A DNA stretch of 64,000 nt from an uncultured Ruegeria sp. (GTDB lineage Bacteria; Pseudomonadota; Alphaproteobacteria; Rhodobacterales; Rhodobacteraceae). The position numbers and the translations under genes are program-made. Positions within the stretch are counted from its first letter, which is position 1, and every line of letters begins with the position of its first letter. The notes beneath the pieces are model-generated. The model was not told the origin of the DNA. It was given only the letters and a program-made list of their open reading frames with translations, and made no database searches. The stretch lies in contig NZ_CANNGO010000001.1 in assembly GCF_947504215.1 (NCBI RefSeq), positions 372,001 through 436,000 of the forward strand, in the 5' to 3' direction. Below, piece after piece: positions 17,942 to 27,345 of this stretch.

Positions 17942-20900
17942 CTAAGCCTTTTCGCTGGCCTCGCCATAGACCGTGATATCTTGAACCCCAATCAAAGACG
18001 CGATAGTTCCGCAATGTAGCGCGCCACGCAGCAGGTTTGCATTGCGCCGCGCGGCACTTGGCGCAGTTATCAGCGCGAAAAAAACACAGTAAATCACCTT
18101 GGCAACCGCGAGTGGCAGAGCCCTCAGGCGCACGCTACCTCGGCCGTGCTGGCGCAACAGACTTCCATGTGTCTGCCCCATTCGGAACCGTCGCCGCATC
18201 AGCCACGACATGGTTGCTCGCGACGGCGTTACCGGCTCTTCAAGCTGAGCATGCGGGGCGAATGCAATTCGGGCGCCATGTTCAACAGCTTCTTTGAAGA
18301 ACGCAGTATCTTCGCCCCCTGATACGCCCCGATCCAAATCGAAACGTCGGCCCGCCAGAGCATCGCTACCGAGATCCATAATGACGTTGCAGCTATGACC
18401 CGCAATTGGTCGGCCATCAGCCCCGAGTTCTGGTGTTGTGTCGTGAATGCGCAGCGCGCGCATCCAACGTGGTGCCTCTGGTCCATACCCTGCGCGAACT
18501 GGCCCGACCACAACGTCTGCATCGGCATCTGCTAGGCGCACAACAAGATCACTGAGCCAGTTCGGCGGAGCCAGCTCATCGTCATCGATGAACGCAAAGG
18601 CACGCAAACCTTGGAGTTCAGCCTCCTCCAGTGCAGCATTGCGTGCAATCGCGATATTTCCGGCAGGCGCAAATCGGTAGATCACTTGGTGACGTGAGGC
18701 CGCAGCGAATTCATCGACAATGCTGCGTGCGCTGGGTGACGCATCATTATCAACAACAATGATCGATAGTTTCGTGCCATTTGGAAGGTTCTGATGTTCA
18801 AGCGTTGTTAACGTATCCATCAGGCTAGTACGTTGATACGTACAAACGCCAACAGCAATATGCTCCAAAGGGATCGCGGGTTTCTGAGTGTTGGAAATTG
18901 GAACATCGCCGAACTGAACATCCGATGGGCGCAATAACAGCTGCTTCCAGAAGCCAGCCGACCAACCCAGATGCATAACAATCGCAATCGGACCAGCACC
19001 CAGCGCTGAACCCTCAAGCTTTGTAGCGGCAAATGTCGCGCCCGAGATCAGACAGGCTGAGATCCAAATCACTGCAGGCAATGCAAAGATTGGGGCGATT
19101 GGGGCCAGAGCTGCCAGCCCTAACAGTGGAGCGATACCGATCATCGCAGCCTGCCTCAGCCGCGGCATCTGACGGTGCTTCAACATCGTCCGCGCCCTGC
19201 CCCCGCCAAAATTGAAGTATTGACGGAACAATGCGGTGATGGTGCTCCGTGGAAAGTATTCAAGCCGCGTGTTTGACGTCAGCCAAATCCGATGCCCCGA
19301 CTGCGTCAGGCGCCTATCCAGTTCGGCATCCTCATTGTGCGAAAACCGCGGATCATACCCGCCGACTGACCTGAAAGCATCAAGACGCATAAGCGCGTGA
19401 TGCCCATGATCGACGAACCGCCCGAAGCCGCCGGTTCGATGCGCCGACCCGCCGTTTCCAAGACGAGCGTTCTGCGTCACGGCGATGGCGTGCTGTATCA
19501 GGGTCGCACCAACTGCGTGCATTGGGACGACGACGCTGGCCGCCTTGGTCCGGCCCGCCTCAGCCAGCAAGATATCAATGTAGTCGACCGGGTAGTCGGA
19601 GTGCGCGTCTAGGCGGACCAACCAGTCCATACCCTCACCATACCGGGCACAGGCCGCGTTCACTCCGGCACTCTGATATCGGGCGGGGTTGTCCAGCAGC
19701 CGTATGTCATAGTGTGGCAAGGCTGCGATTTTGTCCCTGACAATGTCTTGCGTCCCGTCCGTTGAGCCGCCATCAGCGATCACCAAACGCGTATGCGCTG
19801 CCTGTTCGCGTCTGCGTTTAAGAAAGACTGTCAGCCCATCTACAACACCCGCGATATGCTCAGCTTCGTTAAAGGTCGGAATGACAATCAGCACCGCATC
19901 TTGCGCTGTATTGATGCTTTCTGACGCTTTGAATGGCTGCTTTTCAGTGATTGCCGCAACAAGGTCGCACGCATCCTGCCGGGTGACCTGCCAAACGTCT
20001 GGTGGTACAGCGTGTTGCATTTGGTGCAAATGATCCACGATCTCAGGTGACACTTGCTCCATTGCCGAGATGACCGACGCGTCATCTGCTTTTTCCAGTA
20101 TCAGACCAATGCCAAGTTCGCCTAAAAGGCGCGCTGTTTCTGTTCCGGCAAGTGCGACGGGCGGCACGCCGTTCAGTCCACTTTCATATAGGCGGTTTGG
20201 CAAAAGCCAATCCGAATTGCCGCCGGAATCGTAGCGGTCAATCATCCAGGCAAGATCCACGTCCCGATAGATCGCAGCAAGATCATTCGGGTAGGAGTAT
20301 GGACCTTCGAACACCAAATCCGGGTTACCCTCAACAACATCATGGAAGTCGGGCAATTCATCAAGCGCGGGACGTCCGCGCAACACAATCTTATAGCGTC
20401 CCGGATTGGCTCTTGTGAGGGTATCCAGGCATCGCAGAGAAAAGCGACACCTTAGAATTCCGAACCAACCGATGCGAAGCACAGCTTGAACTGCTCCCGT
20501 TGATCGACCGCTGGTTTCAGATGGGCCGTCGCTCTGCGCAACCACCTTATTTTCAACCAAGAGGATCGGAGCCGTGCTGTGCTGGACTGGAACAAAGTAC
20601 TCTCGCTGAAAGGCCGGAGAAGAAACGACAATTTGATCCACCTTCTGGCACAGTCGGCGTTCAATCCAGCGCATTACCCGCGCCTTGATTGATTGGCCAA
20701 CCATAAGGCGATGAATATCGAGGACCTCGTAGACCAATGAGACCGGCCGAGTTGATCGCAAAACCCGAAGCAACGGTACTGCAAGCGCCAACATCTCAAG
20801 GTTCCTGCAGAGGATCGCATCCACAGGTGGTACGTTTCTGACAATCGCGTGCAGCCGAAGACGAAGTTTCAGAACCAAAAAGACGCGTTGCAACATCTTG

Positions 20901-21127
20901 CCATTATGGGTCTGGCCCAGCACCAAAGCATCTTCGGACAAGGGCCCCGAGCGTCGTCGGAATCCGACAACACTGACGTCGGCACCGCCTGTTCTAAGCA
21001 TATCGACCCGGCGCCAAATGGCGGCGTCATCCAGATCATGCGCCAGATACAAAACGTGCCGTTTCACACCAGAGCAGTTGCCTTGCTCAAAGGTTACTTC
21101 AGTCCCGCTTGTATTGTCCGTGGGCAT
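17942..21127 (-). CDS. Three-domain glycosyltransferase fusion (ExoL-ExoA-ExoM order)
   Basis: A 1061-residue protein with three glycosyltransferase units in one uninterrupted frame. Residues about 20-395 form a GT-B-like unit beginning HVLYLAHDLDDAAIWRRVDML, resembling ExoL. Residues about 408-740 form a GT2 unit (IVIPTFNEAEH, IADGGSTDGT, LDAHSDYP, HNEDAELDRRL) followed by membrane segments, as in ExoA. Residues about 752-1050 form a second GT2 unit (GVCTYQRT, FIDDDELAPPNW, SGGEDTAFFKE), as in ExoM. In Sinorhizobium meliloti exoL, exoA and exoM are separate adjacent genes in this same order. The fusion could channel the growing lipid-linked oligosaccharide through successive additions. Domain types are clear; the individual donor sugars are inferred only by analogy. 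Confidence 0.82.
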   Translation of the reverse strand: MPTDNTSGTEVTFEQGNCSGVKRHVLYLAHDLDDAAIWRRVDMLRTGGADVSVVGFRRRSGPLSEDALVLGQTHNGKMLQRVFLVLKLRLRLHAIVRNVPPVDAILCRNLEMLALAVPLLRVLRSTRPVSLVYEVLDIHRLMVGQSIKARVMRWIERRLCQKVDQIVVSSPAFQREYFVPVQHSTAPILLVENKVVAQSDGPSETSGRSTGAVQAVLRIGWFGILRCRFSLRCLDTLTRANPGRYKIVLRGRPALDELPDFHDVVEGNPDLVFEGPYSYPNDLAAIYRDVDLAWMIDRYDSGGNSDWLLPNRLYESGLNGVPPVALAGTETARLLGELGIGLILEKADDASVISAMEQVSPEIVDHLHQMQHAVPPDVWQVTRQDACDLVAAITEKQPFKASESINTAQDAVLIVIPTFNEAEHIAGVVDGLTVFLKRRREQAAHTRLVIADGGSTDGTQDIVRDKIAALPHYDIRLLDNPARYQSAGVNAACARYGEGMDWLVRLDAHSDYPVDYIDILLAEAGRTKAASVVVPMHAVGATLIQHAIAVTQNARLGNGGSAHRTGGFGRFVDHGHHALMRLDAFRSVGGYDPRFSHNEDAELDRRLTQSGHRIWLTSNTRLEYFPRSTITALFRQYFNFGGGRARTMLKHRQMPRLRQAAMIGIAPLLGLAALAPIAPIFALPAVIWISACLISGATFAATKLEGSALGAGPIAIVMHLGWSAGFWKQLLLRPSDVQFGDVPISNTQKPAIPLEHIAVGVCTYQRTSLMDTLTTLEHQNLPNGTKLSIIVVDNDASPSARSIVDEFAAASRHQVIYRFAPAGNIAIARNAALEEAELQGLRAFAFIDDDELAPPNWLSDLVVRLADADADVVVGPVRAGYGPEAPRWMRALRIHDTTPELGADGRPIAGHSCNVIMDLGSDALAGRRFDLDRGVSGGEDTAFFKEAVEHGARIAFAPHAQLEEPVTPSRATMSWLMRRRFRMGQTHGSLLRQHGRGSVRLRALPLAVAKVIYCVFFALITAPSAARRNANLLRGALHCGTIASLIGVQDITVYGEASEKA

Positions 21128-21481
21128 CGATCGAACATCTCATCGCAGATATGCTTACGCTTTTGTGCCGCAGCTGGGTTGACGTTGCGAGGCTTGTCTA
21201 AAACGCGCTCCCGAACCGGCAAAACCGAGCCGTCACCCGCTTTAGAATGAGCGAAAAATCGTCCATAAGATGAATCAGTCAGCAAGTCACAAATCAAATA
21301 CGCATCAGTTTTGGATGCCCAAGTCTTGCATCATGTTTGTTACGTATAGAACGTTTTCCGCCATTGAGGGCACCCGTTTGGCGGGAAGTTGCTGAAAAAG
21401 ATGCTGCGCGTGCAAATGGCGGGCACACCTCCCCGCTCCATGCAATTCTTGCGACGTCAAATTGGCAGAAAGTCCTAAAGC
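21128..21481. other. Divergent intergenic region, fusion glycosyltransferase and flippase genes
   Basis: About 350 bases between divergent genes. It is more AT-rich near 21240-21350 than the flanking genes, as expected for promoters in both directions. Short leftward open frames ending near 21300 look spurious. No terminator or clear operator was found. Confidence 0.4.
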
Positions 21482-23002
21482 ATGGCTCAACGTGATCCTC
21501 ATGAGGTGGTGGAAACCGTCGCCCATGACACCTACGGCGGAACCGTCGTTCAAGGTGGCGTCTACGCCGCACTGAGCCAACTGGTGATGGTCGGGTGTCA
21601 GTTCGGGTCGGTTCTCATCCTGTCGCGACTGCTCAAGCCCGCTGATTTCGGCCTGATTGCTATGATCGGCCCGGTCATTGCATTTCTGACGCTGTTCAAG
21701 GAAATGGGTCTGCTACAGGCGGTCATCCAGAAACGGACTCTGACATATGGACAGCTTAACTCGTTGTTTTGGATCAATTTGGGCGTCAGCCTGACACTAA
21801 CAATCTTGCTGATTCTTCTGGCACCGCTGATTGCTGATTTCTACAAAGAACCCGAATTGACATGGCTGGTCAGAATCATGGCCCTGAACATGGTCGTCAC
21901 AGCGCTTGGGGCGCAGCACTTTGCCCTGCTCAATCGCAATATGGGCTTTGGTCGAATTGCGATCAACGCGAGCATTATCGCCGTGTTTTCTTTGGTTGTT
22001 TCGATCCTTTGGGCGTTGGTCTCACCAACACCCTGGGCGCTTGTTGCCGGCACGCTGGCCGGCGGCGTTCTCGGCGCTCTGTTGGTGTGGGCTTGGGTCC
22101 CTTGGCACCCATCGCGCCCTAGCATCGCCGCTGGGACTGCCGATCTTTTGGGCTTTGGCGCCGGAGTGACGGGGTTCAAGCTGGCGAATTTCCTGTCACG
22201 CAACCTCGACAGCATCTTGATTGGGCGCGTCTGGGGTGGTTCGGCGCTTGGGTTCTATGATCGGGCGTACAAACTGATCCTGTTTCCGTTGAACCGTGTG
22301 GCTCAGCCATTGTCGCAGGTTATGGTACCCGTTCTGTCACGGATGCAGGACGAACCGCACCGTTACACCCACGCGTTTTTTCGCGTCTTCGGGCTGATGC
22401 AGCTTGCCATCCTGCCCGGCGTCGCCGCGTTGACGGGAATGGCGGACACAGCCGTTCCGTTTTTGCTCGGCGCGCAATGGACGGAAAGCGCCCCGATCTT
22501 CGCAGCTTTGGGCATTGCCGCCTTGGCGCAACCGTTGGCAAACCCAACCGGGTGGCTATTTGTCAGTCAGGGGCGCACCACCGAAATGGCATGGTGGGGC
22601 TTTGCGTCTGCGACTGTCACCTGTGCAGCATTCGTCTGGGGGGTGCAATTCGGCGTCCGTGAGTTTGCGATGGCTTATGCCGCAGTCACGATGCTGAAAC
22701 TGTTTCCCCTTTGGCTGCTTGTAACCCGCAAAGGACCAGTTGGCCGGGATAGCATCCTGCGGCGAATTCTGCCGGTATTCTGTGCCGGCCTCGTTTGTTA
22801 CGTGATCATTTTGGTTACGCAAGCCTCATTGCCCAATCACGCGTTTGCAAAGCTCCTTGCCGGAACCACGATAAGCTATGCCGCGTTTGCAGTCTTTTTG
22901 ACCTTCAGTGCCTATGGCCGCGACACCCTGGGCGAGGTGAAAGGGTTGGCAGTTAAAGCCTTGCAGCAAATGAAAAAACGCGGGGACAAGAGGCCCGCAT
23001 GA
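21482..23002 (+). CDS. Lipid-linked oligosaccharide flippase (MOP/Wzx superfamily, ExoT-like)
   Basis: A 506-residue protein with 12-14 membrane helices and the N-terminal GGVYAALSQLVMVGCQFGSVLILSRLLKPADFGL stretch typical of polysaccharide transport proteins of the MOP superfamily. It would move the completed repeat unit on undecaprenyl diphosphate to the periplasmic side for ExoQ-type polymerisation. ExoT is the nearest functional analogue, but Wzx-type flippases are hard to tell apart. It is the first gene of a rightward run continuing to the second sulfotransferase. Confidence 0.88.
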   Translation: MAQRDPHEVVETVAHDTYGGTVVQGGVYAALSQLVMVGCQFGSVLILSRLLKPADFGLIAMIGPVIAFLTLFKEMGLLQAVIQKRTLTYGQLNSLFWINLGVSLTLTILLILLAPLIADFYKEPELTWLVRIMALNMVVTALGAQHFALLNRNMGFGRIAINASIIAVFSLVVSILWALVSPTPWALVAGTLAGGVLGALLVWAWVPWHPSRPSIAAGTADLLGFGAGVTGFKLANFLSRNLDSILIGRVWGGSALGFYDRAYKLILFPLNRVAQPLSQVMVPVLSRMQDEPHRYTHAFFRVFGLMQLAILPGVAALTGMADTAVPFLLGAQWTESAPIFAALGIAALAQPLANPTGWLFVSQGRTTEMAWWGFASATVTCAAFVWGVQFGVREFAMAYAAVTMLKLFPLWLLVTRKGPVGRDSILRRILPVFCAGLVCYVIILVTQASLPNHAFAKLLAGTTISYAAFAVFLTFSAYGRDTLGEVKGLAVKALQQMKKRGDKRPA

Positions 23003-23072
23003 TGTATTCTATGAAACCCACTGCACCACGCTTTTGTGCCGGTTGCGCAGCCCGGATGCCGGAGGCTACGCG

Positions 23073-23816
23073 ATGCAGACGCTGACGCGGATTAGCACCG
23101 AGATAGGTTGGCGTATGATGCCCAGCCGAATGATTGATCGCTTACAGCCCAAGCCCGACCCGCAGCTTGAAGATGTCTATCTGAGGCGCGGCCTTATCCT
23201 AATACACATACCTAAGAATGCCGGTACGTCTGTCGAAGACGCTTTGTTTGGGTACCGCGTGCGGCACAGGACGTGGAACGATGTAAAGTCGGAATGTCCA
23301 AGGGCATGGCAACAGCTACCCAAGATCGCGATCCTTAGGGACCCTGTGGACCGGTTTTTGTCTGCCTATGACTATCTGAAATCCGGTGGACGCAACGCAC
23401 AAGACCGACAGTTCGGATCCAGAATGATCGGGACGCAACCGGTCGATGACTTCCTGAACCGGCTTTGGACACAAAAAGCCTTTCGCAAAACGACCATGAG
23501 GTTTTTCCATTTTCGACCTCAATCGGACTACATCTGTGACGGTGATACCGTGATGGTCGATGCGTTGATCCCATTTCACAAGATGGCCGAGGGGCTGACT
23601 AAGTTGACTGGCGTGCCCTCGGGGCTGCTATTGCATGCGAACAAGACCACCGGATCACGAACGCAAAAGTCCGACCTGTCACAATCTGGTGTCGACAAGA
23701 TCCAACATCTTTACGCGTCGGATGTCGAACTACATTCGGATGCTTGCAAAACTTGGTGCGCAACCTTGCCAATCCAGCCTCTCGTAACCCGGCCAACAGA
23801 CGGGGCAGATCATTGA
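23073..23816 (+). CDS. Sulfotransferase-family protein, Sulfotransfer_2-like
   Basis: A 247-residue protein with two PAPS-binding elements. IHIPKNAGTSVEDALFG is the 5'-phosphosulfate loop and AILRDPVDRFLSAYDYL is the 3'-phosphate-binding segment. The IPKNAGTS form is typical of carbohydrate O-sulfotransferases of the Sulfotransfer_2 type. GGAGG lies 7 bases before the chosen ATG, so the upstream TTG frame extension was not used. Its location between the flippase and glycosyltransferase genes suggests that it sulfates a sugar of the exopolysaccharide. The acceptor is unknown. Confidence 0.82.
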   Translation: MQTLTRISTEIGWRMMPSRMIDRLQPKPDPQLEDVYLRRGLILIHIPKNAGTSVEDALFGYRVRHRTWNDVKSECPRAWQQLPKIAILRDPVDRFLSAYDYLKSGGRNAQDRQFGSRMIGTQPVDDFLNRLWTQKAFRKTTMRFFHFRPQSDYICDGDTVMVDALIPFHKMAEGLTKLTGVPSGLLLHANKTTGSRTQKSDLSQSGVDKIQHLYASDVELHSDACKTWCATLPIQPLVTRPTDGADH

Positions 23817-23895
23817 TGAATCAGCATACCGGCCTCGCCCGTCACCACAATTCAAAGCGCGCAGTATGCCTGCGCCCATTTGCAAGGGTATGAAA

Positions 23896-24984
23896 ATGCG
23901 AATTCTATTTGCGGGTGGAAATGGCTGGTTGCCCGAAGCCAGCGGCGGCACCCAGAACAGCACCGATCATTTGATCCGCGAGAGCATTGCCCAAGGTCAT
24001 GAATGCGCCGTGTATTGCGGCTTTTCTGGTCGTGGGTTCTTTGGGTTTCGGATGAGAGCCCAGCGCAAGATCACCGGTCGCCCGTTCAGTATCGACCACA
24101 GTCAGGGTTACGAGGTCATGCGCACCTGGGAACCCGTGGACCCGGCCCGAATTTCCGCAGCCGTCGATCGTTTCCGACCCGATGTCGTGGTCATCCAAAC
24201 TCGACATTCAGCCCGCTTGGGTATGGAGTTTGCAGAATTCGGCCTGCCTGTTGTTCTATATCTGCGCAACGTTGAGTTTGACGAAAACGAAGGGGATGTA
24301 AGTATGATCCCTGGCGCAAGTTTCATCGCCAATTCAAACTTTACAGCGGGGGCCTACCACGACGCCTACAGGATCGATTGCGCGGTGATTACGCCAACCA
24401 TCAATTTTGAAGAATATAGATGCGACACCACCAGAGAATTCGCGACGCTTATCAACATACATCCAAAAAAAGGGTATGAGGTTGCGCGCGAAATGGCGCG
24501 TGCCTGCCCGGATATTCCGTTCCTGTTTGTCGAGGCCTGGACACTTTGGGACGGTCTTTTCAAACAAATCATGGCCGAAATTGCCGAGCTGCCCAACGTC
24601 ACGTTCATGAGCCGAACGTCAGATATGTCGAAGGTCTATGGGCGTACAAAGGTACTGCTGGCGCCAAGCCAGTGGGAAGAAGCCTGGGGCCGCGTTGCGT
24701 CCGAGGCCCATTGCAGTGGTATCCCCGTGATCGGTTCGAACCGAGGGGGGCTGAGTCAGGCCATCGGACCCGGCGGCATCGTTCTGCCCCATGATGCACC
24801 GACCGAGGAGTGGGTCGATGCGCTGCGCAAGCTGTGGTCGAACGAAGATGCCTACAACGATCTGTCAAAAACAGCATTGGACTACGCCAAACGCCCCGAA
24901 CTCGATTTCAAACGCCAGCATGAGGCGTTCCTGTCGGTACTTAACAGGGCTGTTTCGCAACAAAGTGTCCGCTGCTCAGCCTGA
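23896..24984 (+). CDS. Glycosyltransferase family 4 protein
   Basis: A 362-residue GT-B glycosyltransferase starting MRILFAGGNGWLPEASGGTQ. The E-x7-E donor motif lies in SQWEEAWGRVASEAH, followed by GIPVIGSNRGGLSQAIGPGGI. It is a close paralogue of the protein at 12555, sharing YLRNVE, SFIANSNFTA-type and PSQWEEA stretches. AAGGG lies 7 bases before the ATG at 23896; an ATG two codons upstream is less well placed. It probably adds a sugar in the same polymer pathway. Confidence 0.86.
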   Translation: MRILFAGGNGWLPEASGGTQNSTDHLIRESIAQGHECAVYCGFSGRGFFGFRMRAQRKITGRPFSIDHSQGYEVMRTWEPVDPARISAAVDRFRPDVVVIQTRHSARLGMEFAEFGLPVVLYLRNVEFDENEGDVSMIPGASFIANSNFTAGAYHDAYRIDCAVITPTINFEEYRCDTTREFATLINIHPKKGYEVAREMARACPDIPFLFVEAWTLWDGLFKQIMAEIAELPNVTFMSRTSDMSKVYGRTKVLLAPSQWEEAWGRVASEAHCSGIPVIGSNRGGLSQAIGPGGIVLPHDAPTEEWVDALRKLWSNEDAYNDLSKTALDYAKRPELDFKRQHEAFLSVLNRAVSQQSVRCSA

Positions 24985-25016
24985 ATTGGCAAATCCAACG
25001 AAATCGGAGCCGACCC

Positions 25017-26207
25017 GTGAACATCTGCTTTTGTGTCTCGAGCTTTCCAACGGTGTCACAGACGTTTGTCACCTCACAGGTGATGTATGCCGTGGCACGG
25101 GGACATCAAGTGACGGTGGCCTGCAAAACGTTCGAAGCCGAGACACCACTTTCGGATGAAGAAAAGGCGTTGCTGACCGATGTTCGAATTGTTGTTTGGC
25201 CCCCGACAAGACCAAGCCTGTTGCAGGCCATCCCAAGACATTTGGCGGACCGAATGGCCGCGCGGTTGGATCGATCTGCATGGCGGCGACAGATTGATGC
25301 AGAAGTTGTCATTGCACATTTCGGGTATCGCGGCGCTGCGGTGGCACGCGCGCAAAAGGGCTGGAAACATCGCCCACCCTTGGTGACGGTTTTTCACGGT
25401 CGGGATGTGAGTGTCGAGCATCAGCGCGATAGGTTGGCGCGATACCGGGATCTCTTCACGCAGGGCGATCTCCATGTCACCGTCAACGAACAATTCGCAA
25501 AGCGTCTCGTTGAGTGTGGCGCCCCCGACGCGCGCGTCGAAACCCGGCACCTTGGCATTCCAGTGGCTCGATACGCTTATTCGGCACCCAAAGTCGACAC
25601 GACTTTGCGCCTGTTTAGCCTGTGCCGGTTGGTGGAGAAAAAGGGGTTGAAGACCGCAATTGACGCATTGGTGTTGCTGCACCAGCACCACCCCGAGATC
25701 GGCTGGCGTTACGACATTGGCGGCGACGGCCCGCTGACATCGGAACTGCAAGATCAGGTGACGCGTAACGGATTGCAAGATCGCGTTCGTTTTCTCGGTG
25801 CCCTGCCTCATCAAGATGCCCTGAAACGGATTACTAATGCGGATGTCTTGCTCGCCCCAAGCTGCACGGCAAAGGATGGTGACCAGGAAGGCATACCAGT
25901 TACCTTGATGGAGGCGATGGCGCTTGGAACCCCGGTATGCACAACGCGCCATTCCGGCATACCCGAACTGGTCACCCATCATGAGACCGGGCTACTGTCT
26001 GATGAACACAACGCAGAAGAGCTGTGTCAGAATATCCTGTTCCTTGCGCAAAACCCCCAAAACGTAGGGGCTTTGGCCACGGCCGCCCGCAAGAAAGTCG
26101 AGCATGACTACAACGAAGATTTGCAAAACGCCGAGTTTCTGGAGCGGTGTCGAGCCCTGCAATCAGCGCCCCGAACCGAATTGGTAAGCCAGATTGCTGC
26201 GTTTTAG
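25017..26207 (+). CDS. Glycosyltransferase family 4 protein (colanic-acid/WcaL type)
   Basis: A 396-residue GT-B enzyme beginning MNICFCVSSFPTVSQTFVTSQV, the SETFI-like acceptor loop of this subgroup. A donor region contains LCRLVEKKGLKTAIDAL, LLAPSCTAKDGDQEGIPVTLMEAMALG (E-x7-E) and GIPELVTHHETGLL. CxxxDGxxEG with the following motif is characteristic of the colanic acid/amylovoran-type transferases. The start is GTG with GGAG about 8 bases upstream. It lies 32 bases after the previous glycosyltransferase gene in the same direction. Confidence 0.87.
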   Translation: MNICFCVSSFPTVSQTFVTSQVMYAVARGHQVTVACKTFEAETPLSDEEKALLTDVRIVVWPPTRPSLLQAIPRHLADRMAARLDRSAWRRQIDAEVVIAHFGYRGAAVARAQKGWKHRPPLVTVFHGRDVSVEHQRDRLARYRDLFTQGDLHVTVNEQFAKRLVECGAPDARVETRHLGIPVARYAYSAPKVDTTLRLFSLCRLVEKKGLKTAIDALVLLHQHHPEIGWRYDIGGDGPLTSELQDQVTRNGLQDRVRFLGALPHQDALKRITNADVLLAPSCTAKDGDQEGIPVTLMEAMALGTPVCTTRHSGIPELVTHHETGLLSDEHNAEELCQNILFLAQNPQNVGALATAARKKVEHDYNEDLQNAEFLERCRALQSAPRTELVSQIAAF

Positions 26208-26246
26208 CTTTCAACCCTCTTCCGCCCGATGATCGAATAGGAGGCA

Positions 26247-27188
26247 ATGACCTTGGCAATACCGGACTTCATCATCGGAGGAGCTCCGAAATGCGGCACA
26301 ACCTCACTGCATCAAGTTTTGGATCAACACCCCGACGTCTGGATGGCCAAAAACGAGTTGTACTTCTTTGATGCCGACGATCCCATTGCACACGGTGATT
26401 TCCTGGGGATCGAGGGTGACGATCTGGTTGCACGTTCTCCCGACGACCCGGCGCTGAAGGACTGGTATCAAAACCGCTTTTCTGATGCGCCCGATGGATG
26501 CCTTACGGGCGAGGATTCAACAACCTACCTGATGTCCGATGTCGCAGCGTTTCGCATCAAAGCAATGAACCCGGGTGCAAAAGTAGTTTTCATGCTGCGA
26601 GATCCGGTCCGGCGCGCTTTTTCGCAATACTGGCATCTTCTGCGCAGCGGACGCACCTGTGTGTCTTTTGAAAAAGCGCTCAGCAGCGAACCTTCAATCG
26701 TGTTGGGTTCAACCTATGCCCCCTCCCTACGGCAATTCCATGCGGCGCTTGGGAAGGACGGGGTGCATGTTGTCTTGTTCGAGGAATTCAAGGACGATCA
26801 GCAGGCCGCGATGGATGCTGTTACCACATTTCTCGGGCTTTCACCGATGCCGGTCGCAAAGGTGGAAACCTGGCACAATCGAACAAAGTATCCGACCCGA
26901 ACAAGTACGCTGCTTCGCCTGAATCGCGTGGGCAAGATTTTGGTGCGCTATCGCTACGCCCGCCATTTCGATGGCTTCGGTGGCGCCATGTCTGCCATCG
27001 GTCACAAAGCGTACCGTCGTTGGTATCATTTCGTCGAAAAGCGGGTTCTAACGCAGGATCGACCGCCGTCGGACATGCGGCCCAAAACGTGCGACTACCT
27101 GCGCCAGCATCTATCGGACCGAAATGCCGGGCTTTCAGATCTTTTGGGCAAAAGCCTGGGCGATTATTGGCCGGGATTCTCCCAATAG
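26247..27188 (+). CDS. PAPS-dependent sulfotransferase (heparan-sulfate N/O-sulfotransferase-like)
   Basis: A 313-residue protein of the Sulfotransfer_1/3 type. The 5'-phosphosulfate loop is GGAPKCGTTSLHQVL near the N-terminus and the 3'-phosphate motif is FMLRDPVRRAFSQYWHLLR. FFDADDP and VLFEEFKDD are also typical of polysaccharide sulfotransferases. AGGAGG lies only 2 bases before the ATG at 26247 but 8 bases before an in-frame TTG at 26253, so translation may begin at the TTG. It is the last gene of the exo run and the second sulfotransferase of the locus. Its fold subtype differs from the one at 23073, so the two may modify different positions. Confidence 0.85.
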   Translation: MTLAIPDFIIGGAPKCGTTSLHQVLDQHPDVWMAKNELYFFDADDPIAHGDFLGIEGDDLVARSPDDPALKDWYQNRFSDAPDGCLTGEDSTTYLMSDVAAFRIKAMNPGAKVVFMLRDPVRRAFSQYWHLLRSGRTCVSFEKALSSEPSIVLGSTYAPSLRQFHAALGKDGVHVVLFEEFKDDQQAAMDAVTTFLGLSPMPVAKVETWHNRTKYPTRTSTLLRLNRVGKILVRYRYARHFDGFGGAMSAIGHKAYRRWYHFVEKRVLTQDRPPSDMRPKTCDYLRQHLSDRNAGLSDLLGKSLGDYWPGFSQ

Positions 27189-27345
27189 CCAACGACGGCC
27201 TTGGTTCGCACGCACCTTCCTGGCCACCTGGACCTTGCTCGCACCAGCAACAATATCACGCGGGGTGACACACGTTTCTAGTAGGATACCGCCTATCGAA
27301 AATGGGGCGCAAATACGGGCTCCGATCTGTTAGCTTGGTCTCAGG

